From Saprospiraceae bacterium (GTDB lineage Bacteria > Bacteroidota > Bacteroidia > Chitinophagales > Saprospiraceae), in the NCBI GenBank assembly GCA_016714445.1, contig JADJNF010000007.1:682001-746000 (forward strand): a DNA stretch of 64,000 nucleotides, given 5' to 3'. Every line of letters begins with the position of its first letter. The first letter of the stretch is position 1. The notes beneath the pieces were generated by a model. The model was not told the DNA's origin, ran no database searches, and saw only the letters and a program-made list of their open reading frames with translations. Positions 19,284 through 26,874 of the stretch are shown here, in pieces. Made by a program: the position numbers and the translations under genes.

Positions 19284-20846
19284 ATGAGTGATAAAATCAA
19301 GATTTTGTGGGCAGATGATGAAATTGATCTGTTGAAGCCACAATTGTTTTTCCTTGAAAAAAAAGGATATGATGTAGTGACAGTGAGCAATGGTCATGAC
19401 GCACTGGATGTATTGGAAGAAGACAATGAAATAGATATCGTATTTTTGGATGAAAGTATGCCGGGACTGACAGGATTGGAAACACTGGCTAGAATAAAGG
19501 TAAAGCGTCCGAATATTCCCATCGTCATGATTACTAAAAATGAAGCTGAAAATATAATGGAAGAAGCCATCGGATCACAAATTGATGATTATCTCATAAA
19601 ACCGGTAAATCCCAACCAGATACTATTGACCCTCAAAAAAATAGTGGACAATAAAAGGCTGGTATCCGAAAAGACTGCTACAGACTACCAACAGGAATTC
19701 AGAAATATAGCCATGGAAATCAATAGCGGACCTGATTATATCGGCTGGGTAGATATTTACAAAAAAATCATTTCCTGGGAACTTCGTCTAGATGACAGCA
19801 ATAATCAACAGATGAAGGAGATACTGAATATGCAAAAGGAAGAAGCCAACAAAGAATTCTTCAAATACGTTTCTAAAAACTACACCGACTGGATCAAAAA
19901 GGGAAACGGACCCAGAACATCACAAAATCTGCTTAAAGACAAAGTATTTCCACTATTTTCTAATGGGAAACCTACCATTCTTATCCTAATGGACAATCTG
20001 AGGTTTGATCAATGGAAAATCATAGAACCTGTCATCACAGAACTTTATCGTATTGAAGAAGAAGACTTTTTTTATTCTATACTGCCCACTGCAACTCAAT
20101 ACAGCAGAAATTCTATATTTGCGGGCATTATGCCGGTTGAGATACAAAAAAGATTTCCGGATTACTGGCTCAATGATAATGAAGAAGGGGGTAAAAACAT
20201 GAAGGAAGGTGAGATGATGACCGACCAGATCAAAAGAGTGGTTAAAAAAGATATTAAGTCTGATTATATAAAAGTAACCAATGTCCAGGGAGCCAGACAG
20301 TTGCAGGACAATGCGTTGAATTATGTCAATAATGATTTTACGGCAGTAGTATATAATTTTATTGACATGTTGTCTCATTCGCGTACGGAGATGGAAGTAT
20401 TAAAAGAACTTGCCGGTGATGAAAAAGCATATCGGTCACTTACCAAATCCTGGTTTATCAACTCGCCGCTTTGGGTGATGATGCAAAAACTGGCAGAGCG
20501 GGATATCCAGATCGTGGTCACTACAGACCATGGTACGATAAGGGTAAAAAATTCATCCAAAGTAGTCGGTGACAGGGAGACCACTGCCAATCTCAGGTAT
20601 AAAGTTGGCCGAAATCTGCAATACGACCGTAAAGATGTATTTGAAGCAAAAAACCCTTTCGAAATTGGTTTGCCAAGCCCAAATATGAGCAGCACATTTA
20701 TTTTTGCCAAGGAGGATTTGTTTTTTCTTTATCCAAATAATTTTACCTATTTTAATAATTTTTTCAGAGACACCTTCCAGCATGGTGGTATTTCACTCGA
20801 AGAAATGATCTGCCCTGTGATCAGACTTGTACCCAAAACAAAATAA
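19284..20846 (+). CDS. porX: PorX-type response regulator with PglZ domain
   Basis: At 520 residues: receiver domain 1-120 with acidic pocket D11-D12, phospho-acceptor D56 (VFLDESMPG) and conserved lysine (LIKPVNP), a helical linker, then a PglZ/alkaline-phosphatase-like domain from about 215 (TILILMDNLRFDQW, ILPTATQYSRNSIFAG with the nucleophile threonine, VVTTDHGT, HGGISLEEM). This architecture is that of PorX, which with PorY controls type IX secretion and whose PglZ domain is a zinc-dependent phosphodiesterase. No PorY-type kinase is in the window. Followed 15 bp later by cysE, so possibly co-transcribed with it. Confidence 0.92.
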   Translation: MSDKIKILWADDEIDLLKPQLFFLEKKGYDVVTVSNGHDALDVLEEDNEIDIVFLDESMPGLTGLETLARIKVKRPNIPIVMITKNEAENIMEEAIGSQIDDYLIKPVNPNQILLTLKKIVDNKRLVSEKTATDYQQEFRNIAMEINSGPDYIGWVDIYKKIISWELRLDDSNNQQMKEILNMQKEEANKEFFKYVSKNYTDWIKKGNGPRTSQNLLKDKVFPLFSNGKPTILILMDNLRFDQWKIIEPVITELYRIEEEDFFYSILPTATQYSRNSIFAGIMPVEIQKRFPDYWLNDNEEGGKNMKEGEMMTDQIKRVVKKDIKSDYIKVTNVQGARQLQDNALNYVNNDFTAVVYNFIDMLSHSRTEMEVLKELAGDEKAYRSLTKSWFINSPLWVMMQKLAERDIQIVVTTDHGTIRVKNSSKVVGDRETTANLRYKVGRNLQYDRKDVFEAKNPFEIGLPSPNMSSTFIFAKEDLFFLYPNNFTYFNNFFRDTFQHGGISLEEMICPVIRLVPKTK

Positions 20847-20861
20847 TTGCTATATTCAAAT

Positions 20862-21674
20862 ATGGATGCATCATTTATCAAAGATCTGCTCATTAAGCAT
20901 GCTAAAACGCAGGAAGTCCCGTCCACCCAGCTCATTAGCGAGTGGTCTTTTAGTCTGATGGAAGTGCTGTTTCCTGAAGTGAGTGAGAAGAGACTTAACT
21001 CAGAGTGGGAAATACAAAATATTTTTGGCAAACTTGAATTGGAACTTAAGACCCTTTTGTATAATACCAGATCATGTGATCACACCAGATATGATGAGAT
21101 TGCTGTGCACTTTTTTAGCAAACTTCCGGCAATTTATAAAGATTTGTTGCTGGACATTGAAGCTATTGTAGCAGGTGATCCGGCAGCCTGGTCTGCATTT
21201 GAAGTGATCAGAAGTTACCCTGGTTTTTTTGCAGTATATATGTATAGAGTTGCACACCAGCTTCATTTGGATGGCGTACCATTATTGCCGAGAATACTTT
21301 CCGAGTTTGCACATTCCAGGACTGGTATTGACATTCATCCTGCAGCTAAAATCGGCAAATCATTCTTCATTGACCACGGCACTGGTGTAGTAATCGGGGA
21401 AACAACGATCATTGGAAATCATGTAAAAATATATCAGGGAGTAACGTTGGGAGCGCTAAGCATCGATAAAAAAATGGCTGGGATCAAAAGACACCCAACG
21501 GTAGAAGATAATGTGATTATTTATTCCGGCGCAACCATATTGGGTGGTGAAACTATTGTGGGACAGGGAAGTATTATTGGTGGTAATGTTTGGCTTACCA
21601 GATCTGTTCCGCCGGGAACCAAGGTGTATCACAATGCGGATAATAAAGTAATTGAAAATCTGATTCAGAATTAA
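20862..21674 (+). CDS. cysE: Serine O-acetyltransferase
   Basis: Makes O-acetylserine from serine and acetyl-CoA, the first step of cysteine synthesis. A 270-residue protein with an N-terminal helical SATase region (AFEVIRSYPGFFAVYMYRVAHQL) and left-handed beta-helix hexapeptide repeats (IDIHPAAKIGKSFFIDHGTGVVIGE). Catalytic His and Asp are in FFIDHGTG and RHPTVED. The frame can also start at a TTG 15 bp upstream; the ATG at 20862 is preferred. 12 bp before cysM. Confidence 0.92.
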   Translation: MDASFIKDLLIKHAKTQEVPSTQLISEWSFSLMEVLFPEVSEKRLNSEWEIQNIFGKLELELKTLLYNTRSCDHTRYDEIAVHFFSKLPAIYKDLLLDIEAIVAGDPAAWSAFEVIRSYPGFFAVYMYRVAHQLHLDGVPLLPRILSEFAHSRTGIDIHPAAKIGKSFFIDHGTGVVIGETTIIGNHVKIYQGVTLGALSIDKKMAGIKRHPTVEDNVIIYSGATILGGETIVGQGSIIGGNVWLTRSVPPGTKVYHNADNKVIENLIQN

Positions 21675-21686
21675 ATACCCACGACT

Positions 21687-22559
21687 ATGAGCAGAATAAA
21701 TGATTTGGTGGGTAATACACCATTGGTACAACTCGTTACTCTTCACAAAAACCCCAACATAAAAGTGTATGCAAAAATGGAAGGGCATAATCCCGGAGGA
21801 AGTGTAAAAGACAGGGCAGCGCTAAATATGATAAAATCAGCGATCGAACGTGGCAACATTACTTCCGAAACGACTCTCATTGAGGCTACCAGCGGAAATA
21901 CTGGTATAGCGCTTGCAATGATGGCCGGCATCTATGGTATACCCATTGAACTGGTGATGCCATCTAATAGTACCAGAGAAAGAACTCAAACCATGGAAGC
22001 CTTCGGAGCAAAAGTGATCTTATTGGATAATATAGAGATTTGCAGAGATTATGCTGAGGAAAAATCAAAACAACCGGGATATTTTATGCTTGATCAGTTT
22101 GCCAATTCAGACAATTATATGTCACATTATAAGTCTACCGGACCGGAAATCTGGAATGATTCGAAAGGCGAAATTACACATTTTGTAAGTTCGATGGGCA
22201 CGACAGGTACTATTATGGGTACTTCCATGTTTCTAAAAGAGAAAAATCCATCTATCCAAATCATTGGTTGTCAGCCTACGGAAGGTTCATCCATACCCGG
22301 GATAAGAAGATGGACACCTGAGTACGTACCAAAAATATTTGACAGAAGTCGAGTGGACAGAATAATGGATGTTTCAGAAAAGGAAGCAATAAACATGGCG
22401 AAAAAACTGGCGCTCCATGAAGGTATATTTTCAGGAATGAGTTCTGGTGGAGCTGCAGCCATAGCGATGCAACTGGCTTCAGAACTGGAATCAGGTGTGA
22501 TTGTATTTATATGCTGCGACAGAGGAGATAGGTACCTTAGCAGTGAATTATTTGTTTAA
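21687..22559 (+). CDS. cysM: Cysteine synthase, CysM type
   Basis: PLP enzyme joining O-acetylserine and sulfide (or thiosulfate) to give cysteine. The 290-residue length and HNPGGSVKDRAALNMI (PLP lysine in SVKDR), EATSGNTGIALA, SSMGTTGTIMG and GMSSGGAAAIA fit the CysM branch, which is shorter than CysK. It directly follows cysE, giving a two-gene cysteine pathway. Its last 4 bp overlap the convergent SET-domain gene. Confidence 0.9.
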   Translation: MSRINDLVGNTPLVQLVTLHKNPNIKVYAKMEGHNPGGSVKDRAALNMIKSAIERGNITSETTLIEATSGNTGIALAMMAGIYGIPIELVMPSNSTRERTQTMEAFGAKVILLDNIEICRDYAEEKSKQPGYFMLDQFANSDNYMSHYKSTGPEIWNDSKGEITHFVSSMGTTGTIMGTSMFLKEKNPSIQIIGCQPTEGSSIPGIRRWTPEYVPKIFDRSRVDRIMDVSEKEAINMAKKLALHEGIFSGMSSGGAAAIAMQLASELESGVIVFICCDRGDRYLSSELFV

Positions 22560-22933
22560 AACCACAAAATGGTTTCATCGCCTGGCTCACCATTATAATT
22601 TAGTGTAATTTCTTCTCCGGCTGTAATATTTTTTATAGCTACAATATCAATGGTTTCATTTTCAAGATCTAAAATAAAATTGGCATTGGGATGAATTTCA
22701 TGGTTGTATAGACTCCCAAAACCCAAAGCAATCGCACAGTCTTCCATTTTTTCACCCCAAAGGAAGTAGTAATCATGAAGAATGGTTTTGTGTATAATAG
22801 GCAATTCTGATTTTGGTATGATGATTACCGGGCAAACTTCAATAACGTCACCTTCACTGATATCAATAGAAGTAAATACGCCTCTGCCTTTGTCTGTAGA
22901 AGAAGTGATATAAAGTCCGGGGATCTGGTGCAC
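22556..22933 (-). CDS. Small SET-domain protein
   Basis: The 125-residue protein is essentially one SET domain: GRGVFTSIDISEGDVIE near the N-terminus, GFGSLYNHEIHPNA (the NH..xPN SAM-binding signature), and ITAGEEITLNYNG. Eukaryotic relatives methylate lysines of proteins; bacterial single-domain forms are mostly uncharacterised. Converges on cysM with a 4-bp overlap and lies 3 bp downstream of the EamA gene, with which it is probably co-transcribed. Substrate unknown. Confidence 0.85.
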   Translation of the reverse strand: MHQIPGLYITSSTDKGRGVFTSIDISEGDVIEVCPVIIIPKSELPIIHKTILHDYYFLWGEKMEDCAIALGFGSLYNHEIHPNANFILDLENETIDIVAIKNITAGEEITLNYNGEPGDETILWF

Positions 22934-22936
22934 TAC

Positions 22937-23818
22937 TTAATTTTTTTTGGTAATGTAAACCCCGGCTAATATCATGGCCATACCTGTAAAATGTAAAATA
23001 GATATCGTCTCACCATCTATAAATCCCCACATCATCGCTACAATTGGCATAAGATAGGTCACGGTACTTCCGAATATTGCACTGGTTCTTTGTACCAGAT
23101 AATAAAATAAGATACTTGCTATCACGGTACCAAACAAAGACAAAATAGTCACAGCTCCCAGCGCCTGCCAGGCCAGCGGATTAGTTTGTAAAGTGAGTGT
23201 AAAATCTGAAAATATCAAATATATCCAAGCGGGTGGACCGATCAGAAAAAAAGACATGCTACTGATGATGATTGGTTTGGTATTACTGAAAAAAGCCTGA
23301 ACCATATTAACACTCGAAGCGTAGCAAACCGTTGCCAAAATGATGAATATTCCAAATAGTGGATTCCCTCCAAGAATATCTTCTGACCCAAGGATAATCA
23401 AAGATGCAGCTCCAATAAATCCCAGGATTACACCAATCAGTTTTTGTTTGTTGAATTGTAACCTAAATATAAAAATTCCAATGATCAATGTCCATATAGG
23501 AGTAAGACTGTTGAGCAGACCGGCTACAGAACTGCTGATTTGAGTCTGTGCAAAAAAGAATAAGAAAGCAGGAATACCACTTCCTGTGAGTCCAACAGCT
23601 AAAAATTTCATCCAGTCTGACCATAAAATTTCCTTACGGTGCCACCACACTATAGGCGCAAATGCTAATGAAGAAATGCCTAATCTTAAGCATGCCAAAG
23701 AAACCGGATCAAAAGCAATCAGAGATTTTTTGATCAGTATAAAAGAACATCCCCAAACTATGGTGAGGAATATCAGTATCAACCATGATTTATTATCGAC
23801 CTCGTTATTGTCTTTCAT
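22937..23818 (-). CDS. EamA/DMT family transporter
   Basis: 293 residues from MKDNNEVDNKSWLIL; an upstream in-frame extension is possible but lacks the membrane topology expected. Ten hydrophobic segments in two EamA repeats (first IFLTIVWGCSFILIKKSLIAFDPVSLACLRLG, second ending IMWGFIDGETISILHFTGMAMILAGVYI). Substrate unknown. First gene of a probable two-gene unit with the SET-domain protein. Confidence 0.85.
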   Translation of the reverse strand: MKDNNEVDNKSWLILIFLTIVWGCSFILIKKSLIAFDPVSLACLRLGISSLAFAPIVWWHRKEILWSDWMKFLAVGLTGSGIPAFLFFFAQTQISSSVAGLLNSLTPIWTLIIGIFIFRLQFNKQKLIGVILGFIGAASLIILGSEDILGGNPLFGIFIILATVCYASSVNMVQAFFSNTKPIIISSMSFFLIGPPAWIYLIFSDFTLTLQTNPLAWQALGAVTILSLFGTVIASILFYYLVQRTSAIFGSTVTYLMPIVAMMWGFIDGETISILHFTGMAMILAGVYITKKN

Positions 23819-24153
23819 TATTACCTTTCGGACCCCAAAGAAACGAATTTTCAAATTACTTTGGCGTGTTATTAAAAGCAAATAACATATTATTATAGAA
23901 ATCACTTTATTTAAATTGATTCCTTAATCCTAAAAATATTGATTGTCATTTTTAATATAAGCGATTGAAAACTTTAAATTTAGATATTAATGATAGTAAT
24001 GATGCAAGATCTGTAAAAATTTAAAAACATTAATTTGACATATTAAATTTTGCAGATAATAAAATAGGTTGTACCTTTTACCGAAAATGTATCAAAAAAG
24101 GTATAAATTTTGACGTGAATAATTGTTTTTTTAAAATTAAAATTTATTAATAA
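23819..24153. other. Divergent intergenic region before fusA2
   Basis: Very AT-rich, no gene. A hairpin with arms TACCTTTT (24072-24079) and AAAAGGTA (24096-24103) lies about 50 bp before the EF-G paralogue, probably in its leader. Confidence 0.5.
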
Positions 24154-26286
24154 ATGAGTATAGATACAAAAAATATCAGGAATGTCGTCATGTTGGGACA
24201 TTCCGGTAGCGGGAAGACAACGCTCGCCGAAGCGATGCTGTATGAATCAGGAGCTATCACCAGAATGGGTAGTGTAGGTGCAGGAAATACTATTTCTGAT
24301 TATACAGCAATTGAACAGGAAAGAGGAAATTCATTATTCAGTTCTCTGATGCATGTCAAGTGGAGAAATTGTAAGATTAACATTTTAGATACTCCTGGTT
24401 TTGACGATTTTATCGGAGAGGTAGTTTGTTCAATGAAAGTTGCCGATACTGCCCTGATGGTGCTCAATGCAGCCCATGGTGTAGAAGTCGGAACTGAAAT
24501 ACTTTGGGACTATGTAAACGATTTCAAAACGCCAACCATTTTTGTTATCAGCCAGATGGATCACGAAAAAGCCGATTTTGAGACCACTTTAGAACAGGCA
24601 AAAGAAAGGTTTGGTCCTAAAGTGATGGAAGTTCAATATCCTGTAAATCAGGGTGCCGGATTTAATGCCATCATTGATGCTGTACGTATGGTTATGTATG
24701 AATTTGGAAAAACCGGAGGTAAACCTGAAAAAAAACCAATTCCGGACAGTGAAATGGCAAAGGCTATGGCATTGCACAATGCACTGGTGGAAGCTGCTGC
24801 TGAAAATGAAGAAGGTCTGATGGAAAAGTTTTTTGAACAGGGTACCCTAAGTGAAGAAGATATGACTGCCGGGCTAAGAATAGCATTAGCACATCAGCAG
24901 ATTTTTCCGGTATTTTGTTGCTCAGCACTGCAAGATAAAGGTAGCGGTAGAATCATGGGCTTTATCAACGATGTAGCACCTTCACCCGCAGATGTACCTC
25001 CATTTGAGTTGGTGGGTGGTAAAACAATGACTTATGACAGTAAAGCACCATCTTCTATATTTATATATAAAACTATTTCAGAGGCGCAAGTAGGTTTGGT
25101 CAGTTATTTTAAAGTTTATTCAGGGACTGTAAAGGCAGGAGATGAATTAATAAATATCAAAAACGGAACCCACGAAAGAATAAGTCAGGTATTTGAATCT
25201 GAAGGAAAAGTAAGAAACACCATAGATTATCTTCAGGCAGGAGATATAGGCGTAACATTAAAACTTAAAAACTCACATACCAATAATACATTGAACGGAA
25301 AGGGATTGACTATTGAAATAGACCCTATTCATTTTCCGGAACCGAGAATCAGGACAGCAGTAGTTCCGCCTTCCAAAGCAGATATGGAGAAACTTATCAA
25401 AGCACTCCATCAGATCGCTGAAGAAGATCCAACATTAGTCGTGGAGCAGTCTGCCACTTTAAAACAAACCATCATCCATGGTCAGGGTCAGTTGCATCTT
25501 GACTTGATAAGATACAGGATTGAAAAACTTTATGGAGTTCACATGGATTTTGAACGGCCTAGAATTCCTTACCGGGAGACCATCACAAAGAGCGCAAATG
25601 AAGTGTATAGACATAAAAAACAAAGTGGCGGTGCGGGTCAATTTGCTGAAGTGCATATGCGTATCGAACCTTATCATGAAGGTATGCCAAATCCAGAAGG
25701 TCTTAATGTAAAAAATGTAGATGTGGAAGAGTTGGAATGGGGCGGAAAACTTGCATTTTATTGGTGTATCGTTGGAGGTACAGTAGATGCCAAGTTTTCC
25801 AGTGCCATCAAAAAGGGTATCATGCAAAAAATGGTAGAAGGACCTTTGACCGGTTCAAATTGTCAGGATATCCGAGTTAGTATCTATGATGGGAAAATGC
25901 ACCCGGTAGACTCCAATGATATGGCCTTTATGCTTGCATCCATTGGAGCATTCAGAGCTGCTTTTAAAAATGCCGGTCCACAAATCCTTGAACCAATTTA
26001 CGATGTAGAGATTACATGTCCGGATGCTTCCATGGGAGATATCATGGGTGATCTGCAGACAAGACGTGCCATAATCATGGGTATGGATTCTGCCGGACAT
26101 TATCAGAAAATAAAAGCTAGAGTACCTATCGCTGAGATGTATCAGTATTCATCAACTTTGAGATCTTTGTCTCAGGGCAAAGCGAAATTTACAAGAAAAT
26201 TTGCAGATTACGTCGCAGTTCCTTCTGATATTCAACAAAAATTAATCGCAGAACACAAAGAGGAAGAAGAAGAAAATCACCATTAA
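24154..26286 (+). CDS. fusA2: EF-G paralogue (EF-G2 type)
   Basis: At 710 residues it has the full EF-G domain order: GTPase domain (P-loop GHSGSGKTT, residues 15-23; switch region EQERGNS; DTPGF 79-83), domain II (PSSIFIYKTISEAQVGLVSYFKVYSGTVKAGDEL), domains III-V with QGAGQFAEV-like KQSGGAGQFAEV and the C-terminal GDIMGDLQTRRA. It differs from housekeeping EF-G at catalytic positions: the DTPGH histidine is Phe83, and the NKxD motif reads SQMD (133-136). The first change affects the residue that drives GTP hydrolysis, so the protein may bind GTP with little or no turnover. Bacteroides EF-G paralogues that translocate without GTPase activity have been described (from memory). A separate canonical fusA is expected elsewhere. 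Confidence 0.88.
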   Translation: MSIDTKNIRNVVMLGHSGSGKTTLAEAMLYESGAITRMGSVGAGNTISDYTAIEQERGNSLFSSLMHVKWRNCKINILDTPGFDDFIGEVVCSMKVADTALMVLNAAHGVEVGTEILWDYVNDFKTPTIFVISQMDHEKADFETTLEQAKERFGPKVMEVQYPVNQGAGFNAIIDAVRMVMYEFGKTGGKPEKKPIPDSEMAKAMALHNALVEAAAENEEGLMEKFFEQGTLSEEDMTAGLRIALAHQQIFPVFCCSALQDKGSGRIMGFINDVAPSPADVPPFELVGGKTMTYDSKAPSSIFIYKTISEAQVGLVSYFKVYSGTVKAGDELINIKNGTHERISQVFESEGKVRNTIDYLQAGDIGVTLKLKNSHTNNTLNGKGLTIEIDPIHFPEPRIRTAVVPPSKADMEKLIKALHQIAEEDPTLVVEQSATLKQTIIHGQGQLHLDLIRYRIEKLYGVHMDFERPRIPYRETITKSANEVYRHKKQSGGAGQFAEVHMRIEPYHEGMPNPEGLNVKNVDVEELEWGGKLAFYWCIVGGTVDAKFSSAIKKGIMQKMVEGPLTGSNCQDIRVSIYDGKMHPVDSNDMAFMLASIGAFRAAFKNAGPQILEPIYDVEITCPDASMGDIMGDLQTRRAIIMGMDSAGHYQKIKARVPIAEMYQYSSTLRSLSQGKAKFTRKFADYVAVPSDIQQKLIAEHKEEEEENHH

Positions 26287-26314
26287 GTTCTTCTTATATT
26301 TAGAAAATGATCAT

Positions 26315-26380
26315 AGTAACTATTCAGCCGCAGTACCAATATAGTGTAGGGTACCAGCGTCTGAATGGTTACTGTTTTTA
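26315..26380 (+). terminator. Long hairpin terminator after fusA2
   Basis: AGTAACTATTCAG pairs with CTGAATGGTTACT (one G-T pair), an inner GTACC/GGTAC stem follows, and the hairpin is followed by GTTTTTA. Confidence 0.65.
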
Positions 26381-26536
26381 ATTGTAGACAATCAGTGTTA
26401 CTTTTAAAATGGGAGGCATATTTTTTTATTACCATGAAAATTTTACAATAAGCAAAAAGAACGATATGGATATTGATCACCAATTGAAGTATTTAATTTA
26501 TTAACTAAAGTTGCATTTTCGGCTTGAATCTAAGTT

Positions 26537-26755
26537 TTGTTTATTGATGATATCTTTTATTCCGAAGGATACCTTTTGAATGATGCTTCAGAAATTAATT
26601 TGATTTCCGTATTTTTTGTAATCATCATGACTGCTATAGCAACTATTGGATTCATCTTCCCATCGAGAGAAAAGACAATATTCATGTCTTGGGATACACT
26701 CACAATCTTTTTGTTGTATCTCATTAACATAACTTTACTATTTCTGTACTCATAA
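26537..26755 (+). pseudogene. Small membrane-protein frame, possible remnant of a sodium/calcium exchanger
   Basis: 72 codons from a TTG, with two membrane segments. The end (FPSREKTIFMSWDTLTIFLLYLINITLLF) resembles the extreme C-terminus of CaCA-type sodium:calcium antiporters, in which a short cytoplasmic loop with R/K and a tryptophan precedes the last helix. No upstream exchanger sequence is in frame or nearby, so if the resemblance is real, only the tail is left. It may equally be an uncharacterised small membrane protein or a chance frame. Confidence 0.35.
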
Positions 26756-26794
26756 TTTCTGTTTCAAATCAAATTAAGCATCTGACATCATTAC

Positions 26795-26802
26795 TAAATT
26801 TG
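26795..26802 (+). promoter_or_regulatory. TAnnTTTG box before thrA
   Basis: TAAATTTG, 72 nt before the thrA ATG. The leader holds a five-codon ATG frame (MPYLL) without threonine or isoleucine codons, so no classic attenuator is seen. Confidence 0.45.
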
Positions 26803-26874
26803 CTATATAATTTCCAAAAATGCCTTATCTGTTGTAATTTCGCCACTTTTTGGGTAATAGTTAATAAGAATCAT

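Noticed and set aside
26822..26839. Leader peptide (MPYLL) controlling thrA by attenuation
   Set aside because: No threonine or isoleucine codons and no alternative hairpin or terminator before thrA.
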